From Campylobacter concisus (GTDB taxonomy: Bacteria; Campylobacterota; Campylobacteria; Campylobacterales; Campylobacteraceae): a stretch of DNA of 64,000 nt. Position numbers and translations under genes: made by a program. Below, one piece after another: positions 27,090 to 36,184 of the stretch. The notes below the pieces were generated by a model. It made no database searches. It saw only the letters and a program-made list of their open reading frames with translations, and had not been told where the DNA came from. How positions within the stretch are numbered: the first letter of the stretch is position 1; each line of letters starts with the position of its first letter. The stretch spans positions 124,001-188,000 of the forward strand of contig NZ_PIRZ01000004.1 of assembly GCF_003048575.1 (NCBI RefSeq), in the 5' to 3' direction.

Positions 27090-29087
27090 ATGAAAATTTC
27101 TTACGTTTTAGCATTTGCTTTAATACCAAATTTAATGCTTGGTGCTGAAGAAACGATAGACCTGGCTCCGGTTACCGTTTCTGCAAAGATAGAAAAGTCG
27201 GTTCTTGAAGAACCTACAAAGGCTCAAATAGTGGGCAAAGGCGCGATACTGGAAAACAGCGACATCGCCAAATCGCTTTTAAATTTGAGCGGCTTTACGA
27301 TGGAGCGCAAGGGCGGAGGCGGCAGCGAGGTTTATTACCGCTCGCAGACGGCGGCCAGACTGCCGGTGCTAATCGACGGTAGCACGCTAAATGGTGGCTG
27401 CGGCATGCGTATGGATACGCCCATCACCTACATCTCGGCGCAAAACTACAGCTCGGTTCGCATCGTAAAAGGTCCGCAAGACGTCAGATACGGCGCGCTC
27501 ATTAGCGGCGGTATATTTTTCGATAGAGAGATAGCAAGGCTATCAAAACCGAGCTTCGGAGGAAACATAAGCGTGCTGGGCGGTAGTTTTAGAAGATTTG
27601 AAACTGCCGCGGACGTAGCGGCGGGCAACGAGCTGGGCAGTTTAGAAATTTCCGGCGGACACTACCAGAGCGGCGATTATAAAAGCGGCGACGGACAGAA
27701 AATGCATACGCACTATAAACGCAACAGCGTCTCGATCGTAGGCACGCTAACGCCCACGGAAACTACGGCCTTACAGTTAAGCGCGGATCTAGGCGATGGC
27801 GAAGCGGCGTATGCCGATAGGATGAGGGACGGCATACAGTTTGACCGTAAATCTTTCGGACTCAAATTTGAACAAGACGTCGGCGAGCATAAGATCAGGC
27901 TAAGCTCATACTATCATCAAATCGATCACATAATGGACAACTTCACCATGCGTCCGGTGGTGCCGGGCGTTGGACGCGGCAAGGGATACAGCATCAGTCA
28001 CCCGATACGCGATATGTACGGCTTTAAGCTAGAAGGCGAGTTAAATTTCGATAATCTAACTAGCTTCATCGGCGCAGGATACTCTCAAGATACGTTTAAA
28101 TGGCGAGGTGCCGGAAGCGGTATGGCGGGCGTATCTAAAGCCGAAATGGACGCCGCCCTATCAAAGCCGCACGTAAAAGAGCGCAAGGTAACGTATAAAA
28201 CTATATACACTCAAAACGAATACATCCTTGAAAACGACTACGGGCTTTTTGGCGGACTTAGGTTAGATGTCGGCGAGAGAAAGCAACTACTAACGCATAA
28301 AAGTAGGAGCGAAAATTTATTCTCCGGCTTTTTTAGATACGAAAAATATCTACAAAATTTAACGCTTTATGCGGGACTAGGTCACGCGCAAAGGTTACCG
28401 GATCACTGGGAAACAAATAAAGACGATAATCTCAAGCTAAATAAAGAAAGAAACACTCAACTAGACTTTGGTACCGTGCTAAAAGATAAAAACTACGAGC
28501 TAAACGCGAATTTCTTCGTCTCGAAAATGGATGATTACATAATGATAAAATATAGTCCTATGGGCATGTCTTCAAATGTATTTAATACCGATGCTTTACT
28601 ATACGGTGGCGAGATCGAGGGCGATACGCTACTAGCCGATATATTTAGACTGGGTGCCGGCGTATCCTACGTCTACGGCAAGGTGACTAAAAACGCGGGC
28701 GGATTAAAAGACGGTGACGCATTGCCTAAGGTTTCTCCTCTAACGTTTAAACTAAGCGCCGGCCTAGAAAAGTCAGACTGGTTCGTCAAAGCCGACTTCT
28801 ACGCTAACGCGTCGCAAAAACGCGCGCAAAAAGGCTACGGCGACGTGGGCGGCATGGATCTGGGCAAGAGCGATAGCTTCTGGACGCTAGGACTAAGCGC
28901 GGGCTATAAATATAAAAATTATCAATTTTTGCTAGCGGCGGAAAATTTAAACGACGCCAAATACTCCTATCATAACTCAAAAGGCGGCTACGGCGGCGGT
29001 ATCGCAGGATACGAGACTATCCCGAACGGCACGAGGCTTTATGAGCCGGGCAGAAGCTTTTGGGCGAAATTTAAGGTGCATTTTTAG
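27090..29087 (+). CDS. TonB-dependent outer-membrane receptor, OprC/NosA-like (copper candidate)
   Basis: A 665-residue receptor: signal peptide (to about residue 19), TonB-box region ETIDLAPVTVSA, plug (GSEVYYRSQTAARLPVLIDG, VRIVKGPQDVRYG) and a beta-barrel ending in Phe. The plug has NGGCGMRMDTP, with Cys104 and Met108 in the CxxxM spacing, and the barrel has HIM (His280, Met282), the HxM partner, as in the copper receptor OprC. The signal-peptide codons are AT-rich, but from about 27.2 kb the gene is markedly GC-richer than its neighbours, suggesting transfer. Copper as the substrate is inferred from four residues and should be held loosely. Confidence 0.85.
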   Translation: MKISYVLAFALIPNLMLGAEETIDLAPVTVSAKIEKSVLEEPTKAQIVGKGAILENSDIAKSLLNLSGFTMERKGGGGSEVYYRSQTAARLPVLIDGSTLNGGCGMRMDTPITYISAQNYSSVRIVKGPQDVRYGALISGGIFFDREIARLSKPSFGGNISVLGGSFRRFETAADVAAGNELGSLEISGGHYQSGDYKSGDGQKMHTHYKRNSVSIVGTLTPTETTALQLSADLGDGEAAYADRMRDGIQFDRKSFGLKFEQDVGEHKIRLSSYYHQIDHIMDNFTMRPVVPGVGRGKGYSISHPIRDMYGFKLEGELNFDNLTSFIGAGYSQDTFKWRGAGSGMAGVSKAEMDAALSKPHVKERKVTYKTIYTQNEYILENDYGLFGGLRLDVGERKQLLTHKSRSENLFSGFFRYEKYLQNLTLYAGLGHAQRLPDHWETNKDDNLKLNKERNTQLDFGTVLKDKNYELNANFFVSKMDDYIMIKYSPMGMSSNVFNTDALLYGGEIEGDTLLADIFRLGAGVSYVYGKVTKNAGGLKDGDALPKVSPLTFKLSAGLEKSDWFVKADFYANASQKRAQKGYGDVGGMDLGKSDSFWTLGLSAGYKYKNYQFLLAAENLNDAKYSYHNSKGGYGGGIAGYETIPNGTRLYEPGRSFWAKFKVHF

Positions 29088-29106
29088 GGTGTAACTTAAT
29101 AAATTT

Positions 29107-29147
29107 GGCATGGCTGTGGGCTTAGGATTTGCCCTAAAGCCGTGCTA
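29107..29147 (+). terminator. Terminator-like hairpin after the TonB receptor
   Basis: GCATGGCT (29108-29115) pairs with AGCCGTGC (29138-29145) with one G-T, and an inner GGGC/GCCC extends it; AAATTT follows. Confidence 0.55.
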
Positions 29148-29340
29148 AATTTAAGTATTTCTGCTCTTATCTTCTTAATAATACTCACATTTACTATTAG
29201 TAATAAATTGGCACTTGGTATAAAATTTCTTATTAAATTTTAAAGCCAAAGGATGATTAAAATGGGGCTTTATTAAATTTAAATTTTATATAGATTAAAA
29301 GCTTAGATGTAAAATCTCAGAAATTTTTTAAAGGAGAGGT

Positions 29341-29925
29341 ATGAAAAATTTACTTGTAAAATCAAGCTTGATTCTAGCTTTGGCAAGCTCAGCTGCACTA
29401 GCTCAAGGTGCATTTGTTGGTGGTGAGGGTGATTACTCGTTTAACTCAAAAATCAAAACAAAAAACATAGCAAGTAGTGAGAAAAATAACTTCAAAAAAG
29501 GTCACTATGGTCTTGGCTTTTATGGCGGTTATGATTTTGACAGCTATAGAGCTTATGGTGGTTATTATTATGACTTTAAAGCCAGGAAAAATGCTGGTGA
29601 ATCAGATGCAAAATGGAGTAAGCATAAATTTCTAGGCGGTATTGATTATACGCCAAATATCACTGAAAATTTTAAAGCCGTTCTTGGTGGATACACAGGT
29701 CTTGGCTACTTGAGCGTTAGAGAGAGATTTAATAACGAAACAAGTAAGAAAAATTTCAAAGGCTTGCTAGTTGGCGCAAAAGCGGGCGGTATTTACTCAT
29801 TTGACGAACATAACGCGATCGAGTTTGGCTTAAAAGCTGATAAGACTTTTTATAAGAAAAATAGCGGAGCTCAGCTAAGAGATACAACTATAGGAATTTA
29901 TACAGGCTATACTTATAGATTCTAA
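29341..29925 (+). CDS. Small outer-membrane beta-barrel protein
   Basis: A 194-residue exported protein: signal peptide ending SAALAQG near residue 22, then alternating aromatic/glycine strands (GHYGLGFYGGYDF, YRAYGGYYYDFKA) and a C-terminal GYTYRF, the terminal aromatic used by the barrel assembly machine. It resembles OmpA/OmpW-size eight-stranded barrels. AAAGGAGAGG precedes the ATG. Host-like AT-rich codons contrast with the upstream receptor. Function unknown. Confidence 0.82.
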   Translation: MKNLLVKSSLILALASSAALAQGAFVGGEGDYSFNSKIKTKNIASSEKNNFKKGHYGLGFYGGYDFDSYRAYGGYYYDFKARKNAGESDAKWSKHKFLGGIDYTPNITENFKAVLGGYTGLGYLSVRERFNNETSKKNFKGLLVGAKAGGIYSFDEHNAIEFGLKADKTFYKKNSGAQLRDTTIGIYTGYTYRF

Positions 29926-29930
29926 CATTT

Positions 29931-29958
29931 AGGCAAGGCTTAGGCTTTGCCTTATTTT
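29931..29958. terminator. Bidirectional terminator
   Basis: AGGCAA (29931-29936) and TTGCCT (29947-29952) pair, with TATTTT on the plus side, between the barrel gene and pcm. Confidence 0.7.
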
Positions 29959-29961
29959 AGG

Positions 29962-30594
29962 CTACTCTCTACCCTCAAGAAGTGGCACAAAAAGGCACTC
30001 ATCCAAGTACTCTTTTTCTAAATTTCCATCTTTATCTTTTTTAAATTTAGCTATAAATTGCTTGCCATCCTTCTTCATTGGAGCTACTAAAATTCCACCA
30101 TTTTTCAGCTGCTTAAATAAATTTGGCGAGATCTCATCAGCAGCTGCCGAGAGCAAGATACGATCAAATGGTGCGTAGCTTCGCCAGCCGTTGTTGCCAT
30201 CGTCATACCTTACATGTACGTTTTTTATTTTTAGTGCCTCGAAGCGTTTTTTTGCATCCATGGCTAGTTTCTCTATTCGCTCGACGCTAAAAATTCTATG
30301 TGCAAGTTTGCTTAAAATCGCTGCTTGATAGCCACTACCGCAGCCTATCTCTAGGATGTTGTCCGTATTTTCGCACTCTAGTGCCATTGTCATTTTCGCA
30401 ACGGTTAGTGGCGAGCTAATCCATTGATTGCCCAGTATGGGCTGAGCGTCAAGCTTATAAGCATGGGCGGTGATGGGTACAAAAATTTCACGCTCAGTTG
30501 TTGATATCGCGTCAAATAAAAGTGGGCTTAGCGTGATCTCGTCGGCTATATCGCTAGCTAAATTTTGGCATTTTATCGCTTCTAGTTGGGTCAA
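29962..30594 (-). CDS. pcm: Protein-L-isoaspartate O-methyltransferase
   Basis: A 210-residue SAM methyltransferase that repairs isoaspartyl residues. Motif I is NILEIGCGSGYQAAIL (about residues 78-93); ISSPLTVAKMTMAL and DRILLSAAADEI are also typical. It is the last gene of a minus-strand run nrdB-lipoprotein-amidohydrolase-pcm; the gap to its upstream neighbour is 60 bases. Confidence 0.93.
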   Translation of the reverse strand: MTQLEAIKCQNLASDIADEITLSPLLFDAISTTEREIFVPITAHAYKLDAQPILGNQWISSPLTVAKMTMALECENTDNILEIGCGSGYQAAILSKLAHRIFSVERIEKLAMDAKKRFEALKIKNVHVRYDDGNNGWRSYAPFDRILLSAAADEISPNLFKQLKNGGILVAPMKKDGKQFIAKFKKDKDGNLEKEYLDECLFVPLLEGRE

Positions 30595-30654
30595 AATTTA
30601 TATCCTAAATAAAAATTAAATCGTTATTATACGATTTAAAGCTTATCTTAAAAT

Positions 30655-31422
30655 TTATAAAAGTCCTAAATTTGTCTTGATCTCTTTTATTAAATTTGCA
30701 TCAAAAATCGTCTCTTTAACAAGTGTGCCATTTGGTAAAAATACTCCAGCAACTTCTAATGCAAGAGAGCTTGAGATCATGACGTAGCAGTTGTTTGCGA
30801 TAGCTAGAGCCTTGCAAAGACTAAGATAAGCATCCTCTCTAGCCTTACCCCACATGGCAGGTACCATGATGATGTCACATCCTTTTAGCTTTGCCCAAAG
30901 CCTGCTATCGCGTAGTTCAAAACAGATTAGCACGCCAAACTTGAGCCCTCTAAAATTAAAGGCATTTATATCGCTCACCTCGCCAGCAGCAAAGATCTCA
31001 TGCTCTAAATTTGGCCTAAAAAGCTCAGCCTTAAACTGCGAATGAAAGACGTTATTTGAGTTAAGAAGCAAAAATTCGTTATAAATTTTTGGTTGGTGTG
31101 GATTTAGATTTGAAATTTTAGCGAGTCCTGCGCTTTTGTTTAGGCTGCTAAGGTGCGTAAAACCAAGAAATTTATCTGGGCTAAGCGCCTCTTGCAAGCG
31201 TTCAAGCAGCATCGCATCAAAGCTACCTATCATGCCACCAAGCATCGCTTTGTTTGCCCCTGCGAAAAAGCCGTCGAAATCATATCCACTTATGCAAAGC
31301 TCGCTTGCAAGAATGAGTGAGTTTTCAGGCGCAGCCTCAACTAAATTTGCAAGCTCCTCTAGGCGATCTGTTGCATTTTTTGCCTTTAAAGTTAAGCTTA
31401 TTAGGTTTAAATTTTCGCTCAT
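30655..31422 (-). CDS. Carbon-nitrogen hydrolase (nitrilase superfamily)
   Basis: A 255-residue amidohydrolase. The Glu-Lys-Cys triad can be placed at Glu in ILASELCISGYDF, Lys in FHSQFKAELFRP and Cys in GVLICFELRDSRLWAKL. The family hydrolyses amides such as omega-amides or carbamoyl compounds; the substrate is unknown. It starts one base after the lipoprotein gene ends, so it is coupled. Confidence 0.88.
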   Translation of the reverse strand: MSENLNLISLTLKAKNATDRLEELANLVEAAPENSLILASELCISGYDFDGFFAGANKAMLGGMIGSFDAMLLERLQEALSPDKFLGFTHLSSLNKSAGLAKISNLNPHQPKIYNEFLLLNSNNVFHSQFKAELFRPNLEHEIFAAGEVSDINAFNFRGLKFGVLICFELRDSRLWAKLKGCDIIMVPAMWGKAREDAYLSLCKALAIANNCYVMISSSLALEVAGVFLPNGTLVKETIFDANLIKEIKTNLGLL

Positions 31423-31911
31423 TTATTTTCCAAATACAAATGTCATAGGTTTTTCGTCGTGGCAGTCTTTTGGAATTTTGCAGTTTATATCCGTACCACC
31501 GATATTTGGTGTGGCTTTTAAAATAACGCTTATAGCTGTGATTTTATCATCGCGCTGGGAGAGCGGGTCATTAAAGACCCAGACCTCAAAGCCAAGACCC
31601 CTAGCCTCATCATGTGAAACTACTCTTACCTCTTTTAGGTCTTTTGCTTCAAAGCCACACTGTTTGTTTATGCCAAGCATCACGTCATTTCCTAGCACAG
31701 ATCCTAGCGGTGCGAAACTTGGTGCAATTTCGCCGTTTGGCATCTCTTGATAGATTTCTGCTTGGCTTGTCTCTTTTACCTTAACAAGCTTGTAGGCGTA
31801 GAAATTTTCGAGATTATTTTTATTTGCTTGATCAATTATCCTTTGATTGCTACTCGCACACCCCACAAAAAGCACGCAGGCAAGGGCTAAGAAGCCATTT
31901 TTAAAAGTCAT
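31423..31911 (-). CDS. Hypothetical lipoprotein
   Basis: A 162-residue lipoprotein with lipobox FVGC at about residues 15-18 (LALACVLFVGCASS). I use ATG 31911; a TTG one codon upstream is the alternative. The mature part has cysteines (KQCGFEAKD, INCKIPKDCHDEKP) and no recognised domain. It overlaps the end of nrdB by 11 bases, an odd pairing of an envelope protein with a reductase subunit. Confidence 0.8.
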   Translation of the reverse strand: MTFKNGFLALACVLFVGCASSNQRIIDQANKNNLENFYAYKLVKVKETSQAEIYQEMPNGEIAPSFAPLGSVLGNDVMLGINKQCGFEAKDLKEVRVVSHDEARGLGFEVWVFNDPLSQRDDKITAISVILKATPNIGGTDINCKIPKDCHDEKPMTFVFGK

Positions 31912-32923
31912 CAAAGCTGATACTTCCCTTGCTGTAGTTTGTCACCTTTGCTTCAAAGAAATTTGACTTTTGGTCGTTAAATTTAGCAAAGTCATCGACC
32001 CATTTGATCGGATGAGCGACGTTGTATTTGCGTTTTAGACCGATCGCAACTAGGCGCTGGTCGATGAGATAGTGGATGTACTGCTCGATGATATCATCAG
32101 TAAAGCCCATTATTTGGTTTTGGGTGATATATTTGCCCCATTTGATCTCTAAATTTCCAGCTTTTTCAAACATATCATAAATTTTTGCCTCAGTCTCAGG
32201 CGTGAAAAGATCAGGCCTCTCTTTGCGGACTGAATTTATCATATTTTGAAACAAAAGCAGGTGCGTGATCTCGTCGCGTTGGATGAAGCGTATCATTTGA
32301 GCTGAGCCTAGCATCTTGCCAGCACGAGCTAGAGCGTAGATCGCTGTAAAGCCGCTGTAAAAATAGATACCCTCTAAAATTTGGTTGGCAACCATCGCAA
32401 GAAGTAGTTTCTCGTCAGTCACTTCGCCTGCAAGCTCCTCATAGACGCTTGAGATGTAGTCGTTTTTCTCGCGTAAGACGTCGTCGTGCTTCTCCATCTC
32501 ATAGATGAGGTCTGTGTTGTCACAGATCGCTTCGACCATGACAGCGTAAGACTTGCTGTGGTTTGCCTCTTCGTAGGCTTGGCGGCTTAGCACGGCGTTG
32601 ATCTCTGGTGCGGTGATGTAAGGGTTGATATTGTCAGCTAGGTTATTTGTCTGGAAGCTATCCATCGAAATGAGCTGGCTCCAAACTAGGTCATACATGC
32701 GTTTTTCAGCCTCTGTGAGGTTGTAGGCGTAGTCGCGCACGTCGTCTGTGGTGTCGACCTCTTTTGGAAACCATGTGTTTGCCTCCATGAGGTCCCAAAG
32801 CTTTAACGCCCACTCGTATTTTGCCTTGGTGAAATTTAAAATGCCGTGCGGGTTGCCGTTAAAGACTCTTCTGTCGGTCAAATTTTCATTTGAACTTGGG
32901 TTGTAGATGCGTTTTCTGTTCAT
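31901..32923 (-). CDS. nrdB: Ribonucleoside-diphosphate reductase beta subunit
   Basis: A 340-residue ferritin-like radical subunit of class Ia reductase. Di-iron ligands and the radical Tyr are in SRQAYEEANHSKSYAVM (ExxH, then Tyr in SKSY), with further Glu/His in the EEL and QRDEITHLLLFQN segments. The C-terminal tail that docks NrdA ends SFDDF. Start is ATG 32923. It is separated from nrdA by 31 kb. Confidence 0.96.
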   Translation of the reverse strand: MNRKRIYNPSSNENLTDRRVFNGNPHGILNFTKAKYEWALKLWDLMEANTWFPKEVDTTDDVRDYAYNLTEAEKRMYDLVWSQLISMDSFQTNNLADNINPYITAPEINAVLSRQAYEEANHSKSYAVMVEAICDNTDLIYEMEKHDDVLREKNDYISSVYEELAGEVTDEKLLLAMVANQILEGIYFYSGFTAIYALARAGKMLGSAQMIRFIQRDEITHLLLFQNMINSVRKERPDLFTPETEAKIYDMFEKAGNLEIKWGKYITQNQIMGFTDDIIEQYIHYLIDQRLVAIGLKRKYNVAHPIKWVDDFAKFNDQKSNFFEAKVTNYSKGSISFDDF

Positions 32924-32994
32924 AAATTTCTCTCTTGTTTGTGGTAAAAATTTCTCAAAATCTTACCCAAAGCAAGGTAAAAATTTACTTTTAT

Positions 32995-34119
32995 TTAGAG
33001 CGCCTTGGTCCTTTTTATGGTCATTAAAAATCCAGTTATGATCAGTAAAACTGCGATCACGCAAGAGATGGCAAAGACGATCTGACCGACCTCACCAAAC
33101 ATCTCTCCAGTGTGTAAGCTAAGTACCTTGCGACCCGCTTTTTTAGCCTCTGGGATGCTCTCAGCCTTGCTAACAAGCTTGTTTTCTTTGATCTTGCCAG
33201 CGCTCGCGTCAAGCTTTAGTTTGCCCACTTGGCTCTCGCTAGTTTCGTAGTTTATGGTGTAGGTGCTTTGATTATTTTCAGGTACGTTTATCGTGAGCGA
33301 TTTTAGCTCTAGCGTGACATTTTCTTTAAAAATTTGCTTCGCAGTCTCGATTTCTTTAAATTTCTCGTCGCTTATTGGAAGTAAATTTGATTGTGGTAGA
33401 CTTTTTTTCATTGGAGCTGTTTTTAGGTCAAAAAATATACTATTTACGCCACTTCTCACCCAGTCATAAGACCAGTAAAGTCCAGTTAGTGACATCACCA
33501 CAAGCAAGATCGCCACGTAGGTGCCAAGACTGGTGTGAAGATTGTAGAAGCAGGCGTAGCCCTTTGCTTTTGGTTTAATTTTTAGCGAATTTAAGAAATT
33601 TCGCTTGATCGCTGGTGCGTAGAGGATGAGCCCACTGATAGCAAGCAGAGCCATGATGATAGAGCTAATGGCAACTATTTGTTTGCCGATATTGGCTGGT
33701 ATTTTGCTATCAAGCAAGGTAAGTCCTAAATTTCTATGAAGACTTAAGATAATAATACGAAATTTCTCACCCCAGTCCTCGCTGATCACCTCGCCACTTC
33801 TTGGATCTATAAAGAAATTTAATTGCTTTTTATCCTTTGTAATGCTTATACGATAAGCTTCATTTGCTCCACCTATTTGTAAGCTTTCAAGCGTATCAAA
33901 TTGAATCTCACTTTTTGCTTTAGCTAGGAGTTCATTTAAACTTAAATTTTCTTTTTCGCTAGGAGCTAAGTTTATAAAATTTTTATTTATCGCACTTTTG
34001 ATCTCTTCTCTATAAGACGCAAATGGTGCTGAAAGAGTCATGAATATTAGCGGAATAGCCGCAATTAGTCCAATTATTAGGTGGATGTTGAAAATGATTT
34101 TTTCTCGTTTTAAAAACAT
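32995..34119 (-). CDS. PepSY-associated membrane protein
   Basis: A 374-residue inner-membrane protein with four membrane helices (near residues 10-30, 145-168, 195-215, 345-368) and periplasmic PepSY-type segments (FDTLESLQIGG, FFIDPRSGEVISEDWGE, LHRNLGLTLL, LSLHTGEMFGEVGQIV). Such proteins go with ferric siderophore uptake, often as reductases. No receptor is adjacent here. The upstream inverted repeat ATTGATA/TATCAAT (34219-34242) could be regulatory. Confidence 0.88.
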   Translation of the reverse strand: MFLKREKIIFNIHLIIGLIAAIPLIFMTLSAPFASYREEIKSAINKNFINLAPSEKENLSLNELLAKAKSEIQFDTLESLQIGGANEAYRISITKDKKQLNFFIDPRSGEVISEDWGEKFRIIILSLHRNLGLTLLDSKIPANIGKQIVAISSIIMALLAISGLILYAPAIKRNFLNSLKIKPKAKGYACFYNLHTSLGTYVAILLVVMSLTGLYWSYDWVRSGVNSIFFDLKTAPMKKSLPQSNLLPISDEKFKEIETAKQIFKENVTLELKSLTINVPENNQSTYTINYETSESQVGKLKLDASAGKIKENKLVSKAESIPEAKKAGRKVLSLHTGEMFGEVGQIVFAISCVIAVLLIITGFLMTIKRTKAL

Positions 34120-34218
34120 TTTTTTCCTTTAAATTTTAATAGCGAATATTATTTTATTTTTTGTTAAAGCAAGATAAAAATTTATAAAATTATTTTTTAG
34201 TTATTAACTCTTGCTAAT

Positions 34219-34242
34219 ATTGATAGGGGTCTTAATATCAAT
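34219..34242. promoter_or_regulatory. Inverted repeat upstream of the PepSY gene
   Basis: ATTGATA (34219-34225) and TATCAAT (34236-34242) are perfect 7-bp arms about 100 bases before the PepSY start. They recall iron-regulator half sites, but spacing is wrong for a standard Fur box. Confidence 0.3.
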
Positions 34243-34335
34243 TATTTATTAAATTTTTACATATTGGCATCTTATTTTTTGGTAAAAAGTTATTTTTGCA
34301 AAAGGTATAAATAATGATAGATGTATTTAGATTTA

Positions 34336-34411
<76 letters not shown>

Positions 34412-34517
34412 AAATAGATTTTGGCATTTTATCTTTTTATGGCTTACAATATTTTGAAATTTACATCTTGCAAAATAAATTTTTAAGCAATTTTTGGATA
34501 ACATTGCAACTTTTAAC

Positions 34518-34592
34518 GCGGGAATAGCTCAGGGGTAGAGCACAACCTTGCCAAGGTTGGGGTCGCGAGTTCAAATCTCGTTTCCCGCTCCA
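34518..34592 (+). tRNA. tRNA-Gly (GCC)
   Basis: 75 bases: acceptor GCGGGAA/TTCCCGC, D-arm AGCTCAGGGGTAGAGC, anticodon stem CAACC/GGTTG with loop TTGCCAA (GCC), T-arm GAGTTCAAATCTC, encoded CCA. First of three plus-strand tRNAs in a row. Confidence 0.97.
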
Positions 34593-34600
34593 TTAACTTA

Positions 34601-34687
34601 GCCCGAGTGGCGGAATGGTAGACGCAAGGGACTTAAAATCCCTCGGTAGTTTTTACCGTACCGGTTCAAGTCCGGTCTCGGGCACCA
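34601..34687 (+). tRNA. tRNA-Leu (TAA)
   Basis: 87 bases with a long variable arm (CGGTAGTTTTTACCG): acceptor GCCCGAG/CTCGGGC, anticodon stem AGGGA/TCCCT with loop CTTAAAA (TAA), T-arm CGGTTCAAGTCCG, encoded CCA. It starts 8 bases after tRNA-Gly. Confidence 0.97.
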
Positions 34688-34693
34688 CGATAT

Positions 34694-34767
34694 GGCGACA
34701 TGGCCAAGTGGTAAGGCATGAGCCTGCAAAGCTTTGATCCCCGGTTCGAATCCGGGTGTCGCCTCCA
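34694..34767 (+). tRNA. tRNA-Cys (GCA)
   Basis: 74 bases: acceptor GGCGACA/TGTCGCC, anticodon loop CTGCAAA (GCA), T-arm CCGGTTCGAATCCGG, encoded CCA. It starts 6 bases after tRNA-Leu, so the three are co-transcribed. Confidence 0.97.
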
Positions 34768-34800
34768 AATTTCAAAAATAACTACTCTAAGGAATAAAAA

Positions 34801-34956
34801 GTGAGAAATTTACTTTTAGCAGCTTGTATAGCATTTTTTGTAGCTGGTTGTTCAAATACTTGGCATGGTGTAAAAGAAGATACTCATAATGCTAAAGAAT
34901 GGACTAAAGAAAAGATAAATGATGGAGCTACATATATTAAAGAAAAAACAGAGTAA
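34801..34956 (+). CDS. Entericidin-like small lipoprotein, 51 aa
   Basis: A 51-residue lipoprotein. GTG 34801 follows GGAA by 6 bases. The N-terminus is a lipoprotein signal with VAGC (Cys17), then SNTWHGVKEDTHNAKEW, close to the entericidin pattern (C-NT-xG-xxD). The rest is a charged amphipathic helix ending KEKTE. Entericidins are small envelope lipoproteins linked to stress and cell death. The gene lies 33 bases after tRNA-Cys and before tRNA-Ser, so it may be transcribed with the tRNAs. Confidence 0.75.
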   Translation: MRNLLLAACIAFFVAGCSNTWHGVKEDTHNAKEWTKEKINDGATYIKEKTE

Positions 34957-34991
34957 ATTTTAGAGATTATAGTAAATTTTAAGCAAAGTTG

Positions 34992-34999
34992 GTTATAAT
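34992..34999 (+). promoter_or_regulatory. -10 element before tRNA-Ser
   Basis: TTATAATC, with TATAAT at 34994-34999, lies 17 bases upstream of the tRNA-Ser gene, giving it its own promoter. Confidence 0.55.
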
Positions 35000-35015
35000 C
35001 ACAAATCTTTTAATT

Positions 35016-35105
35016 CGGGAGATGGCTGAGCGGTCGAAAGCGGCGGTCTTGAAAACCGTTGAGGTGTGAAAGCCTCCTGGGGTTCGAATCCCTATCTCCC
35101 GGCCA
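35016..35105 (+). tRNA. tRNA-Ser (TGA)
   Basis: 90 bases: acceptor CGGGAGA/TCTCCCG, D-arm GGCTGAGCGGTCGAAAGC, anticodon stem around CTTGAAA (TGA), long variable arm GAGGTGTGAAAGCCTC, T-arm GGGGTTCGAATCCC, and encoded GCCA. Confidence 0.96.
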
Positions 35106-35626
35106 CCTCTAATTCCTTGTATATTTTATAAAGTATTCCTAGATTTATTATTCATAATGCCTATAAGAAAGTTTTTATAAAAATTTAGTCCAAAATTTAC
35201 TAGAACTAAAAATATCAGTAAATTTCTTATTTAAAGCAAGACATTGTAAGATAAGGGGAAGTTTAAGAGTTTTTATATTTGATTTTTTGGCTATCTTAAA
35301 TTCTCAAAATAATATTTGTAGTAGCACATCCAAAATACATAATAGGTCGTAATCCTATGTATAAATATATGTAAAATTAATAATATTGAATAAAGAATTT
35401 AAGACGAATCCAAAATAAGAATTTAAATTAAAAATTCATGGAAATAGCTTAAAGACAAAGTGGTAGCTATATTTTATGCAGTCTAGGTTCTATTTATATT
35501 TAATAGGTAAAATCACAACAGACAAAAAATTAAACTACTTGCTGATAAATATTTTTTTGAAATATTATTTTGAGAGAATATCTAGCTACATAAAAGTAGC
35601 TAGATAAGGAAAAATTTCTAAAAATT
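35106..35626. other. Gene-free AT-rich gap with frr-side hairpin
   Basis: 521 bases without a convincing gene between tRNA-Ser and the end of frr. Every frame is short or lacks a ribosome binding site. Position downstream of a tRNA makes it a place where an integrated element could once have sat, but I see no repeat of the tRNA end or integrase remnant. The one clear structure is the hairpin at 35579-35606. Confidence 0.6.
35579..35606 (-). terminator. Hairpin downstream of frr
   Basis: Perfect 11-bp stem TATCTAGCTAC/GTAGCTAGATA with a 6-base loop, 21 bases after the frr stop. No long T run on the minus side, but position suits a terminator of the secG-frr unit. Confidence 0.6.
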
Positions 35627-36184
35627 TTAGATTTTTAAAAGCTCAGCCTCTTTTTCTTTTACAAGAGTATCGATTTTTGCAGTGTAGGTGTCAGTTATCT
35701 TTTGAACTTCGTCTTGTCCCTTTTTGCTCTCGTCCTCAGTTATAGCTTTGTCTTTTTCAAGCTTTTTAACCTCATCGTTTGCATCTTTTCTTACGTTTCT
35801 TATACTGACTTTGGCTTTTTCTCCCATTGATTTTGCATGTTTTGCATTTTCTTGGCGTTGCTCAACTGTCATAGGTGGAAAAAATAGCTTGACACTCTCA
35901 CCATCACTATTTGGATTGACGCCGATATTTGCTGCTTGGATAGCTGAAGAGATCGCTTTTATCATACTCTTTTCCCAAGGCGTGATAGCGATAGTTGAAG
36001 CATCGCTTGTAAGCACAGTGGCTACTTGGTTGAGTGGAGTCGGCGAGCCGTAATAATCAACCATTACATGATCTACAATATTAATGTTTACCTTGCCCGT
36101 TCTAAGCGTTGTAAAGTCGCGTTTTAATGAAGCTATTGCTTTTTCGCAGCCTTCTTTTTGTGTTTCGTAAATTTTATTTAGCAT
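35627..36184 (-). CDS. frr: Ribosome recycling factor
   Basis: A 185-residue factor that with EF-G splits post-termination ribosomes. Typical sequences: [64 protein letters not shown] and [18 protein letters not shown]. It overlaps the deacetylase gene upstream by 11 bases. Confidence 0.97.
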   Translation of the reverse strand: MLNKIYETQKEGCEKAIASLKRDFTTLRTGKVNINIVDHVMVDYYGSPTPLNQVATVLTSDASTIAITPWEKSMIKAISSAIQAANIGVNPNSDGESVKLFFPPMTVEQRQENAKHAKSMGEKAKVSIRNVRKDANDEVKKLEKDKAITEDESKKGQDEVQKITDTYTAKIDTLVKEKEAELLKI

